Assembly: GCA_051453625.1 (NCBI GenBank)
Contig: JBOZIK010000001.1
Span: 121,706,903 to 121,770,902, forward strand
Length of the DNA stretch: 64,000 nt
Direction of reading: 5' to 3'
From: Welwitschia mirabilis
Taxonomy: Eukaryota > Gnetophyta > Gnetopsida > Welwitschiales
Part shown: piece by piece, positions 48,999-59,735 of the stretch
Layout: the number at the start of each line of letters is the position of its first letter
Numbering within the stretch: the first letter of the stretch is position 1
The notes under the pieces: generated by a model
The model's input: only the letters and a program-made list of their open reading frames with translations
Told to the model about the DNA's origin: nothing
Databases searched by the model: none
Position numbers and translations under genes: made by a program

Positions 48999-50261
48999 TT
49001 ATGCTTCCAACTTGTATATATTTGATAGGGTACTTTGAGTAGTTTTATAGGATATTAGTTAGGATTATGCTAGATTTCTATGATAATGAAAAGCTAAGAT
49101 AAAAGAAACAAAAACATGTAATCTTTATTATATTTTATAGAATCTAAAATATTTTATAATATCTTCTATCTAAATAGAAATTCCTGTAAACATTAAGGCT
49201 AATGCATCATATGAGCACTTGTAAAAATTATATCATCCACCTCATCATTCAGATGAATGTAAAGATAATAGAATACTTAGATCATACGAATGCTAGCTAG
49301 AATCAATATAGTAGATGATATGGAATTCTAATAAGGTGGCACCCTCTCATGTATCATCTGGCTGACCGGTAGAATAACATCTAAAATAACAGTACATCAA
49401 AATTCACCTAAATTTACCCATTTATCACTTATTTTCTTGCACAGCTATTAGGATTTTTCTTGTGCCTATTAGTCTTATTTATTTGTAAGTCTATTTTCAT
49501 TAATAAATATTGACTCTACACTCAACTCCTACTTGTCTTTATTTGTACTAGAACTTCTCATGATAGGAGATCGGAGGGCCAGAGATCTATCTATTATAGT
49601 TGTAGAGAGATATCATTCTTAATGTTAGACTATGCATCTTTCATTAAGGTGCTACTACTTTATAACACAGATGTTGGTTCAGATCTAATTTAAAGAACTC
49701 TTTTCTATTCTTATGTGCTTATTTTGTACATGACCCTTATAGTTTATGTTTATTCTAATTTCATAACTTCTTTAATGATATAGATTATAAGGGTTACCTT
49801 TGTTAAGGTTGAGCAATATTAGCTTAGGTACATTATCCTTTCTTTTCTAGATTAACTTTTTTATAGTTTTGTATTCTATTTGACATAATTGATAGCTTAG
49901 TTTGGTCTTAATCTAGTAACAGCATTTTTTTATTACTATAGATTATATAAGGTCAATCTCTGTGATAAGTTGATCTAGTAGTCGGATGAAAGTTGTACAT
50001 AGATTAGATTTACATTTATTTGTATAAATGTGTTTACATTATTATTTTCTGCATTACATTTTATTTTTATTATTAAGATACATAAGTGTTTCATTTTTGA
50101 AATCAATTCTCACTCCTCTCACCTACTCCTTTAATTAGAATATGACATTTGGGTCACTTCCATCTATATTAGTATGTTGTGTTGTGCAAAATCTATATTT
50201 ATTTATGAATGAAAGGATCTTCTTGAGAGTATAATTGTTTAGATAAATACATACTACAACA
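48999..50261 (+). repeat. Gypsy 5' LTR (diverged family member)
   Basis: A decayed start (TATGCTTCCAACTTG for TGTAATGCCAAATTT) is followed by GGGTACTTTGAGTAGTTTTA, as in the 15.7 kb LTR. It ends AATACATACTACAACA. Interior matches include CTCATGATAGGAGATCGGAGGG against CTCATGATAAGAGATTAAAGGG, and GGGTTACCTTTGTTAAG. It is more diverged than the LTR pair of the 15.7-34.2 kb element. Confidence 0.78.
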
Positions 50262-51040
50262 TCTTGATGTGATTTCTAGAAAAGAGAGCTTAAATTTTGA
50301 GGATTATCATTTCTTAGGTGAGTTTTTGAATATTAGTTTAAATATTTACCTATAGTAGCACTATACTTTTAACATTAGTAGCATACTTTTTTTTTCTTTC
50401 CATAGTTTTCATTATTGCATTTCAAAATAAATTCTCTATCATCTACTTTATCATCGAGATGATATGTGGTAATGACAGCCCATGTGCCTTGAGTTTTTTA
50501 CTTCCCTAAAAATTAGAGTTTTCATATCATTTCCTCTATCATCTAGATGACTTAGGAAGATGACAGTCTACTTTCAATGTTTTTAGTTTCTGCTATTTTG
50601 TGCTTTTATTTTTATACAGTTTTCATTTTTAGTTTTTTGTGTGTTTTATCATTTAAACATATCATCCAAATGACCATAGGGATGATGTACACTGAACATA
50701 AAAAATGAGCATGCTGGGACATGGAAAAATCTAATAAGAAAGAAAAATACTAGAGAGAGCAATTGTGCATTGAGGACAACATCCAAGAAGGTTTGATTAG
50801 CTTTGAATTTAACTCAAGTATGCATACTATAGGTATGCAAATCATTTTAAAAAATTCTATAAGAAGAAATTTCTACATTTATTGTTTTATAATTTGTTTT
50901 TCTAAAATAAAATTTTTTAGTATATTATTTAAAGATATTCTATAAGAAAATCATTTTATAAATATGCCCAGCCTACCACAAAAGTAAAAATAGGTTGCTT
51001 CACTGATTTTTCCTATTGTTACTAAAACCCTTATGACTAT
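50262..51040 (+). other. Primer-binding region and untranslated leader
   Basis: TCTTGATGTGATTTCTAGAA directly after the LTR is the decayed primer binding site (compare 16835). The leader carries ATCATCTAGATGAC-type motifs near 50455, 50540 and 50665. The 60-codon frame at 50763-50945 corresponds to the stretch just before gag in the sister element and has no known domain. Confidence 0.55.
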
Positions 51041-52560
51041 ACCCCTAAATCCTAAACCTAATATCATTCTTAAAGAGCTTATAGCTAATAAAAAAAATAA
51101 ATTTAGACCCCTTTTGATGTATCCCTAGTGATGGTGTCAAATTTTGAAATTTAAACACTTACCTCATTTTTAGTGAAGAAAACAACAAAGATCCTCTACA
51201 ACATTTTGTCAACATCAAATAGTTGGTACTTATATCTAAAAATGGTAAGAAAAAAATAAGTGATCAAATATATATGGTTTCCCATAGCTTTAAAAGAAAA
51301 AGCCAAACTATGGTTGAGAACTATTTCTCATAAAAATCTAAAAACATGGAGTCAAGTTTAAGAAGCTTTCATAAAAAGATCTATAAGTGGAAAAACCATA
51401 AGAAGATGAAACAAAGTGGTAACTAACTTTTAACAATAGCCTAATGAAAATTATGTCTCCACCTATGATAGATTTCTTATTGCATTCTAGTCCAATATAT
51501 GTTTTTTTACAAGGAGAATTAGTAGACTACTTTTATAGTGGACTTAATAGTCAAACTAAGAAATTTGTTGACTTTTCATGTAGAGGAAATTTAATGAATC
51601 TTACACTAGAAAATCCATTAAAGTGAGATAAACTTGGCTTAAACTCTTATCTAAATAAAATCATATAGTAGGTGAAATCACTAAAGATCTTAAAAAGGTT
51701 AAGTAAGAGAAGAAAAAAGTAAAATATGAAAAATAACCAACTAATGTAATTAAGGATTTCACCATAACTTTAGATAAATGCACTTATATTAGCTTAAATG
51801 CAAAGGTGGTAATAGAAAAGAGTGTTATTATAGTTCCAACTTGTGATTTATCTGAAGACCACTTCCACGTGACAAAAGATTATCCTTTATTACCAATCTA
51901 TTAAAAAAAGATTTATGAAGAAGTATGTGCTTTTAATCAAAGGTCTTCAAACTTTAGAAATCAAAACTAAAATCAAACCAAAATAAAAGTTAAAACTAAA
52001 ATTCAAATACTTTCCAACCTAGAATGAATGGAGAATCAAATTTAAAAAAATTTCAAACAAATAATCCTAATTTCCAACCATTTTCAAAAAGATTTAAGAA
52101 TGCAAATTTCCAACTAAAGCACATCCAACTTACAAAATAAAAGGGATTTACTTAGGAATTTGATTAATAAGTTGAGAAAAATCCAAAAGAAAATAAATTC
52201 CAAAATTTAAAATCTTGTTAGTATTTTATAATAAAGTATGCATGCTAATCCATAAGAGTCACTTACAAGACAACCTCTACCCAATTCTAATAAAGTGAAG
52301 AAAGATTATAAGGTTGTGATAAGAAGTGGAAATGAGATAACAGCTCCTACTCATGAGGCTTTAACATTTGAAAGTGATAAAAATGATGAGGAAGAAGAAG
52401 ATACTTAAATTTTAGAAAATCATTCTTTTCCTTCTCCTTTAAATAATAAAAAGAAAAATTATTCTTAAGAAAAAGGTAAGAAACCTTCTACTCCTTGTCT
52501 TGATAGATTGGATACTAAACCCACATTTGATAAGCATGTTAATGCCTAGTATAAATTTAT
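51041..52560 (+). pseudogene. Ty3/gypsy gag pseudogene
   Basis: Same Gag family as 17571-18770. Blocks: AKLWLRTISHKNLKTWSQV then EAFIKRS (51300-51380), and DYFYSGLNSQTKKFVDFSCR (51525-51590). The second lies in a frame open for 60 codons from 51444. The zinc-knuckle region reads CDLSEDHFHVTKDYPLLP (51850-51900), followed by EEVCAFNQRSSNFRNQN, the usual 'CPLLP...EVCAFN' text of Tat/Athila-type Gags, with only one Cys left. A run rich in Asn, Gln and Lys follows. The minus-strand frame at 52439-52678 lies opposite and is a shadow. Confidence 0.88.
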
Positions 52561-52689
52561 CATTTTGAAAACTTTTGTAAAAGAATCCTAAATATTCTAA
52601 GTTGTGAAAAGATCTGATTAAGAAAAAATAGAAATAAACCATATCTGGTAAAGTATTTCTAGCCCAATCCTTAAGCAACTTGATATTAT

Positions 52690-53010
52690 AAAAATGTCCA
52701 AACTTTTAGGATCCAAAAGTAGCAATTGTTAGTGTTACTTTGAAAGGAAATAAAAGAATAAAGAAAGCCTTGATTGATATAGCAACAAGTGTCAACATTA
52801 TGCCCTTACATCTTTGTCAATGACTTGGGTTAAAAACTAGAATATATTGTATAAGGATTGTCTTAGAATTAGTAGATACATCAATTAAAAAATATTTAGG
52901 CATGATTATGATCTAAATTGAAGAAGTATTCTATCCTATTGATGTGGCTATGATTAACACTAGACATAATGGTGGTTATCTATTACTTCTAGAAAGAGAT
53001 TTTTCTGCAA
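52690..53010 (+). pseudogene. Ty3/gypsy aspartic protease pseudogene
   Basis: Core KALIDIATSVNIMPLHLCQ: the active-site Asp (52776-52778) is kept, but the triplet reads D-I-A instead of D-x-G, so it could not be active. It continues as LGLKTRIYCIRIVLELVDTS, then KYLGMIMI and FYPIDVAMINT, matching the 'LGV.EDVLVKV....FPVDFVIL' flap and C-terminal region, and LLLERDF in place of LGRPF. It is more complete than the protease at 19040-19480. Confidence 0.88.
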
Positions 53011-53469
53011 TAATCATTATATTATAGATAATAGAATGAGAATATTGATATGTCATTTAGGAAATAAGAAGTTCATAATAAGAATGTTTGATGTACTAAA
53101 AAAGATTCAGATGATGATTTGAGTATTAAAGAAGAGATTAAATCAAGTTTATTTCTACAACATCCTCCAGTTAAAGAAATATGATCAATGATTTATGTAA
53201 TAACTTTATTTGATGATCAACTTAAAGTAGACTACTTGAAATATTTTGATAATGGTTAAATTAAGTTTAATCATTTAGAAAATAATTATTTAAATGAGGA
53301 GAGTAGAAATACTGAATCTTTTAATTGTGTAGAAGTTAAGATCTAAGAAAAATTAAGATTTCTTATTTGAGGATGATCTTTCACTACTGATGTCTAAATG
53401 ACAGTTTATGATGATAGTAAGTTTTTATAAAAATTTAATAATAAAATTAAATTTAAATTTAAATCTAAA

Positions 53470-54408
53470 TTTGAAGCATTTATTTAATGTACTAAAATAT
53501 AACTTTCTATGTAATAATCAGAAAAAACCTTTGATAATAAATGAAAATTATTTCTCTTAATAAGAATCAAGCTTAATCTCACTTCTAAAATCTAAGGTAA
53601 ATACATTTGCTTGGTTCCAGAAAGATTTAATAGCCATTCCTACTTTAATTTTTAGCATAATATCTACCTTGAGGATAATGTAAAACCTATTAGATGACTC
53701 CAATGTAGACTAAATTCATCCTTTAAACAAGTTGTAAAAGATGAAACTATTAATTTAATATATGCTATAATTATTTATGTTATAAGTAATAGTGAGTGGA
53801 TTAGCACTTTGATGGTAGTACCTAATAAAGATAGGAAATGGAGGGTGTTTATTAATTTTAGATAATTAAATGAAGTAACCACAAAATACCATTGTTCTTT
53901 TCTTTTTCTTAATTAGATACTTGATAGAATTCAAGGATATGTTTTTTATCATTTCATTAATAAATATAGTGATTGCAATTATGTTTGTACTATTAGTGAA
54001 AATTAGGCTAAAACTACTTATACTTTACCTTTTGGTACTTTTGTTTTTAAATGCATGCCTTTTAAACTTTGTAATGCTATTAGTACTTTTCAACATGCAA
54101 TGATGGGTATTTTTTCTAATATGTTATAGGATTCAATAGAAATTTTTATAGATAACTCCTCTATCTATGTTAAAAGCTTTGAGAAAATCTTAAAAATATT
54201 AGATAAAGTCCTTGATAGATGAATTTCTAGTAGCCTACATTTGATTTGGGATAATTTTATTTTTAGTTAATAGTAAAATTATTTTAATTCATCATATTTC
54301 AAAAAATAAATTGGGATGGATCTTAAAAATAATGGTTTCATTTAAAACCTAACTCCTCCAACCAATGTGAAACAAGTTAAAACTTTTCTTGGTCATTCAA
54401 AACCTAAC
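53470..54408 (+). pseudogene. Ty3/gypsy reverse transcriptase pseudogene, truncated
   Basis: Blocks in order: LKYNFLCNNQKKPLIIN (53485), a VNTFAW segment, YLEDNVKPIR, then SNSEWISTLMVVPNKDRKWR (53790) with VFINFR after it. Next come LNEVTTKYHCSFLFLN, ILDRIQGYVFYHFINKYSDC, TTYTLPFGTFVFKCMPFKLC (54010-54070) and ISTFQHAMMGIFSNML. The active site reads FIDN (54145-54156) instead of FMDD/YMDD. The thumb ends at PPTNVKQVKTFLGHS (54355-54405), after which gypsy RT sequence stops. The wording (LPFGTF.F..MPF.LCNA..TFQ..MM.IFS) is that of Tat/Athila-type non-chromoviruses. The 60-codon frame at 53921-54103 is an out-of-frame shadow. Confidence 0.93.
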
Positions 54409-54424
54409 CACTGATAAAAATATA

Positions 54425-54953
54425 TTTTATAATTAGGAGATAAGAAATTAGATTTTAACTTACTTACCATCTTTTCACAACTTCTAATCTTCCCCTTACC
54501 CTTATTATGTTCATGTTGCACATGCTTCCACCAAGTTGCTACTTAATTACAAAGCTTTGTAACTACAATTTTGACTATCATCTCTTCCACTATTTCAGTG
54601 ATTTCAAAATATGAATCCATCCTTCTTATCCATTCTAATAAAACTTTAAAATTTAAGCTATCATCATAATTAGGAACATCAAGACTAACCTGCTTTCCCA
54701 TTTTGGACAAGGTCTTTAGAAGTAAGTCCTCCTATCATTCTTCCAGTTCATCCCTATTACTAGTAGAAGTCTCTATTGTAGATTCTTTATCAGATGCAGA
54801 ATCCTCTCATGATGATGCTTGGACTTCTTCCATTACCTGAAGGAATTTTTCAATTTGCCATAACATTTTAATGGCTCTAGTTATATCCATATCTCTAGTG
54901 CATGGTCTTCCTCCTTGACCATCTTTATCATGTATAGTAATCCTTGGTGGCAT
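54425..54953 (-). pseudogene. Ty3/gypsy gag pseudogene (different lineage), minus strand
   Basis: The minus-strand Gag starts at a Met encoded at 54953 (MPPRITIHDKDGQGG), which is open to 54807, then continues past stops. The core reads VSLDVPNYDDSLNFKVLLEW, IRRMDSYFEITEIVEEM, VATWWKHVQHEHNKGKGKIR and KLKSNFLSPNYKIYFYQ. This matches the 'DIPDFDGKL....FLDWL...E..FE', 'A..WW..L...R...GK..I.TWE.M...L...FLP..Y' layout of chromovirus-like Gags. It is clearly different from the plus-strand Gag at 51 kb. It stops at about 54425, next to the truncated plus-strand RT. Confidence 0.88.
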
Positions 54954-55054
54954 TTTGTACTTTAATGGTACCTGAAAATGTGTGGATTTTTCTGAATATG
55001 TTGCATAAGACACCACAACAAATATGTACAACCTCTTGTATCAGTGTAGATCTT

Positions 55055-55072
55055 GATACATTGCAACTGCCA
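55055..55072 (-). other. Primer-binding-site-like sequence, minus strand
   Basis: On the minus strand TGGCAGTTGCAATGTATC resembles TGGCGCCGTTGCCGGGGATC, the common gypsy primer binding site, with the expected C-to-T losses. It lies 14 bases from the LTR end, farther than usual, so the call is moderate. Confidence 0.5.
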
Positions 55073-55086
55073 AAAAATTTGGTGCA

Positions 55087-56481
55087 TGTTGTAATGTGAA
55101 TTTATGCAATCTTGAAGTTCTTAGGTAAATCTATAATCAAATATCTTGTAGGAAAAAAAACTCTAATATAGATAGGAGTTCACCCAAATTTCATAATCTA
55201 ATAAAGGCACTAAGCTTAAAGTTAGAAAATTGATTTTTCCAAAGTATTTTAGTTCTTTTGTCTTAAAAAAACTGAAAGAAAACACTTAAGTAAATGTAAT
55301 GCTTAAATAGAGATGACATGTAAGTGAATGAAAATGGAATGCAAATGCAATGGCAATGGAATATAATTGGAAATGAAAATAGATCTTACCTACATCTTAG
55401 TCTTTCTATCATAAAGACTACTTCTCTATAACTTATATCAAGGAAGAAGAGTGATTACTAGTTCTTAATCAATATAAACTATGACATCTACCAAAGTAAG
55501 CTTTGAAATGCAATATAGAAGGAAAGAAATAAACAATGCAAATCTATTCTACTAAATAAGGTTAACCTTAATAAAGGTTTCTCTTATAATCTAAATAAAC
55601 CAAAGCTTATCACTTAAATAAGATCAAGTTAAATCATAAGGGAGATGCACAATAATGAGATGAAAGAAGAGATTGTATTAATTCAAATAAAATAAGAACA
55701 ACATCCACTTATAAATTAGAACAATAGCACCTCAATGGGAGGAACACAGCCAGACATCAAGGAGACTTTTTTCTATAAGATGAAATAGGCCTCTCAACCT
55801 TCAAGATTCTGTCATAAGTATTAGGTACAAACGATGGAAGGAAATAAAGGAGGAGAAGGGTATTTATAGATTTTCCAAGAAGGGATTTAGAGGAAAACCA
55901 TAAAGGTGGGAAAACAGAAATTCTAATAATCCACATGGGTTATTTGATTTCATTTACAATAGAATTTATTGTTGTAGTGTAAAAATAGTTATTATCTCAT
56001 ATGTCGTTCACACGATAGGGGAAACGATGCCACCTTAATGGCTTGGACATTCTGCCATGTGCTATCGTTAGCTCCATGGGTTGTCTACATGAAGTTCCAA
56101 TGCCATCATCCTATCTATCGTATGGATGACTATATGGTCAATGGTCTACTAACATGTGCCCCATGTGCTACTATCAGTATCACAGGTTTCTAAGCAAGTC
56201 AGCCATTAGGTTGTCCTGCCTATCATGGAGACGATAGGTAGGAGGACTGTCTTCTTTTATTCTTTTCTCCGAGGTGAATGAGCCTCTGTATTATACAGTT
56301 CCTCTTTCAATTCTATAGTATCAAAATAATACTGGAAAAATACTAATAATATCAAATATCACATGTTTTACTGATCATCATATCGAATCCTCATAATCAT
56401 TAGTATTGAACCAAAACCTATATAAATGTCCTATAAAAGTACTCAAAATACACCATCAAATTTTTACAAATTGGCATTACA
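55087..56481 (-). repeat. Gypsy 5' LTR, minus strand
   Basis: On the minus strand it starts TGTAATGCCAATTTGTAAAA and ends ATTCACATTACAACA, about 1395 bp. A TATA box (CTATAAATACCC, plus 55860-55870) stands 612 bp in, followed by a CTTCTCCTCC leader. GC content is locally higher between 55980 and 56290 (CGATAG, CCATGTGC), the least decayed patch in the window. The first ~50 bases resemble the starts of the plus-strand gypsy LTRs (TGTAATGCC, GTATTTTGAGTA, TTTTATAGGA). The rest is a different family, shared with 41578-42442. Confidence 0.85.
55861..55870 (-). promoter_or_regulatory. TATA box of the minus-strand LTR
   Basis: Minus-strand TCTATAAATACCC, conserved in position in the related LTR at 42308-42316, about 730-775 bp from the LTR end in both. 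Confidence 0.65.
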
Positions 56482-56515
56482 TCAATAAGCCTTATTTTAA
56501 ATGATGCAAGCTAGT

Positions 56516-56517
<2 letters not shown>

Positions 56518-56561
<44 letters not shown>

Positions 56562-56667
56562 TGTAGATAGTTAGGTTAACAACACTTTATAAATAAAATC
56601 ATTATGGAATATTATGCTAAAAGACTAGCATAATAGATGTAGATAGTTAGGTTAACAACACTTTATA
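56518..56667. repeat. (AT)n microsatellite and 35 bp direct duplication
   Basis: About 20 AT units (56518-56559) run into a 35 bp sequence (56557-56591; begins ATAGATGTAGATAGTTAGG) that is repeated exactly at 56633-56667. The 41 bp between the copies are unrelated. This lies 37 bp outside the LTR start of the minus-strand gypsy element. Confidence 0.93.
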
Positions 56668-57034
56668 ATTGTGCTTTTATCTTGTTAGTTATATTAATCA
56701 TCTATTAACTTCATGAAAAAATGAATATTATGAAGCCCTTACTTTATCATACTAAAAATAGATATATTTGTCTTAGAATAAACAATAATTTATCCTCTTA
56801 TTTAAATGGTCAAGTTGAGCAATTTCCTATATATGTTGGGGCACTATGAACTCTATAATATAATAACTCTAAAGAATTATAATTTATAATAATTTGTAGG
56901 GGTAATCTTGATAAAATTATTGCTATCATCGTATCCGTATTAGCTAGTCTTACCTCAAATTTTCTACTTATTACAATTTAGTTTCAGAGTGAGATTTAAT
57001 TTTTTGACTATAGATTTCTTGTGGTATTTCATTT
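56668..57034 (+). repeat. Probable copia LTR fragment
   Basis: Called only because a good tRNA-Met primer binding site follows at 57035. No clear LTR start is seen and no partner LTR was found after the RNase H remnant at 59.7 kb. Confidence 0.35.
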
Positions 57035-57046
57035 TGGTATCAGAGC
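57035..57046 (+). other. Primer binding site, initiator tRNA-Met
   Basis: An exact TGGTATCAGAGC, followed by TAAGAGCT. It is the best preserved primer binding site in the window and marks the left end of a copia interior. Confidence 0.88.
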
Positions 57047-57735
57047 TAAGAGCTAAATGAAGTTTTTAATTTTTCAACTATAGATAACCAAGTCAATTCA
57101 AGTCACTTACTTCTTCAATCCATTCTATAAGATTTTCCTTGATATGAAGTATGTATTATGGGTCAAGTAACTAGGTAGTAGTTTTCACCAAGTAAATAGC
57201 ATGCTAATTGAAAACTCTTACTTATTCATAATGATTTATGTGAACTTAATCTAGTTTCTACTCTCGACGAATTTTGTTACTTTATATTCTTTATTGATAA
57301 CTATTTCTAAATTACTTAAGTATACTTTATTAAATTTAAATTACAAACCTTAAATATTTTTAAAAATTTTTAAATTAAAGTGCAAAACTAATTTGACTAT
57401 TAGATTAAAATTTTTCATTCAAATAATGTGAAGAGTACACATCTATTGAGTTCAAGAACTTTCTCGCTTTTAAAGGGATTTCATGTTTGAGGAACACCCT
57501 AATAAAATGGCATTTTGAAGAATTTAATTATACTATCATGGATATGACATACTTCATGATGTATTTTAGTGATTATAATACCTATCTTTAGAGTGAAGAA
57601 GTGAAAAAATCAATATATCTTAGTAATTATAACTAAAAGAAAGTATCTCTAGTTGAAAAGTAGGTTGAGTACAAAGTAAAGTTGCATTAGTTTTATATTT
57701 TTAATTTCAAGTACCACCTCCATATTCCAAGCAAA
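57047..57735 (+). other. Short copia interior without recognisable gag or integrase core
   Basis: Only about 690 bp separate the primer binding site from an integrase C-terminus, where an intact element would have more than 2 kb of gag, protease and integrase. I see no CCHC knuckle, protease or D-D-E motif, so a large internal deletion is likely. Confidence 0.5.
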
Positions 57736-59735
57736 CATCATGACAAATTTGGATTACATACTTTCATTGACATCTTTATGGGATATCAAACTGATTAGAA
57801 GGATTATCAAGTGTATTTTTCAAACAATCATAAGATCATTATTGCTCATGAGGTTATATTTGTAGAGAATTTGAATAATGATTCTTGTCTTGATCATTTA
57901 AAGCATCATCCTTCTTCCAACCTAGTAATCATATTGAATGCTTAATGCCCTGTGATTAAGAGTGGAGATGTGGCCATAACTAATGCTTCAATTTCTTCTA
58001 TTAGTGTGTCTACTTTGTAACGTATAGAAATTAAGAAATTTAATGCTCCTAGCATACTTGGTTATAGTTATAACAACAATTTAGGATTCTTAAATTAAAG
58101 ATGCTAATACTACCTAGAGATGTCATCAAAGTACTTGGCCATAATCTACTCCCTAAGATGTTCATGACATGAGAAAGAAAAATAGAACTAGACATGACTG
58201 GCATACATTTCATGATGATGATGAATTCCATTTAATATTTGATGGTGAGCTAATCTTGTTTAAGAATTTCATTCAATATGATCATTAAATAAAAGCCATG
58301 CCAGAATATTATGATAGTTTTATTAAAAATGGTATCTAGTATTTGGTGTAAATTTTATTAGGATGTGTAAAATTACCTAGCAAATGGTTTTTTTTAGTAA
58401 CTATGATGCAAAAGACACCCTTCAGTGACATAAAGCTTGGCTTTTTGCTGTAGTCCTATAACAGAAGAAAGGACTTAATTACAATAAATTCCTTACTCTA
58501 ATAAAGAACTAGGCTATTATCAAAACAGTAATTTCATTAGCAATACAAAAAGAATTAAATGTTTAGAAAGTATACATAAAGACCTCCTTTTTTCATAGAG
58601 ATTTAAAAGAAGAAGTTCACATGATGAATCAAAGGGGTGTCAAAAAAAAAGATAAAGAACATAAGTATGTAGATTAATCAAGTATATGTATGGGCTAAAA
58701 CAAGCACCAAGAGCTTGTGTACGAATCTTGAAAATTATTTAAGTTCCATTGATTTCATATGATATAATTATTAAGATATGTATGTCATATTATTCATAAA
58801 ATCTAATGAATGCAAATACACATATATTATGGTATATGTGGATGGTATTCTGATAATCAAAAGTAATGAAAAAGATGTAAAAATATAACAATTAATCTTA
58901 AGCAAGGCATTTATAATTTCTAATCTTGAATTGACAAGATTCTTCCTAGTGTACAAAATATTTAGTAAAACTATGGAATATTCTTGATGTAAAAAAAGTA
59001 CATTAGATATCTGATCCAAAAGTTTGGACTAAAACATGTAAAAGATATAATAACATCTTTAGAGAAGAATTATAAGATATCTACTAATGAAAACTTAGAA
59101 TTACAAATGAAATTAAATACATAAGGATAGTAAGAAGTTTAATTTATGTAACTAATATAAGACCAGACTTATCATATGTTATTGGTATACTATCAAGATA
59201 TTTTCATGCATTTATGTTAACTCATCTGAATGTTATAAAGAGAGTATTGAGATATTTAAAAAGATCAAATATTTAGGTCTAATTAATTAAAAAACTCTTA
59301 ATTCATCTTGAAGGCATACATTAATTCTAATCTCACTAGAAAAACTAATACCTTTTTGTTAACAGTAGGGTATATCATGTTCTTAGGATTATTGTCCCTG
59401 TCTTGATGTTTAAAGCATCAAAAAAATATAGTGTGATCTTCTATTGAGACATAATAAACAACTACTTCTGAGGCATGTATAAAAATCAAATAGCTAAGAA
59501 CATTATTCAAAGTAGTAAACTTAAAATGGATTAAGATAATAGAGCTCTTCATTAATATTTAATTGGTAATCTACACAGCAAAAGATACAGTGCACCATGA
59601 TAGAATAAAATACTTTTTGGTTGGGATCCAAAAAATTAAAAACTCATGTAAAATGAAGTTATTATTCCTATATACTATTTGAACATAAAGAAAACTAGTT
59701 ACTAAACCACTTGATTAAGAGTAGTTCTAGCGCTT
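57736..59735 (+). pseudogene. Ty1/copia integrase tail-RT-RNase H pseudogene
   Basis: Copia pol remnant, apparently Tork-like. The integrase tail reads KFGLHTFIDIFMGYQTD, then KDYQVYFSNNHKIIIAHEVI (57745-57880). RT pieces: EYYDSFIKNGI-YLV (58290), VYIKTSFFHRDLKEEVHM (58570-58625; usual LDVKTAFLHGDLEEEVYM), GLKQAPRAC (58690-58718) and the active site YVDG (58833-58844), with the second Asp of YVDD lost. Next come RSLIYVTNIRPDLSY and SRYFHAFMLTHLNVIKRVLR then YLKRSN (59190-59265). The RNase H region is strongly eroded, but the tail KLVTKPLD (59690-59725) matches the usual TKPL end. The minus-strand frames at 58049-58231 and 58771-59019 lie opposite coding remnants and are shadows. Confidence 0.88.

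Larger units (their letters stand above)
48999..54408 (+). mobile_element. Truncated Ty3/gypsy element (LTR-gag-protease-RT)
   Basis: Plus-strand element of the same family as the one at 15.7-34.2 kb: it has the same LTR layout, primer-binding region, leader with CATCTAGATGA motifs, and gag-protease. It also keeps the reverse transcriptase that the other lacks. It ends abruptly inside the RT at about 54408 and is joined there to a minus-strand gypsy fragment. RNase H, integrase and 3' LTR are missing. Confidence 0.85.

Noticed and set aside
53921-54103. 60-codon plus-strand hydrophobic frame
   Set aside because: It is out of frame with the gypsy RT motifs that cover the same bases.
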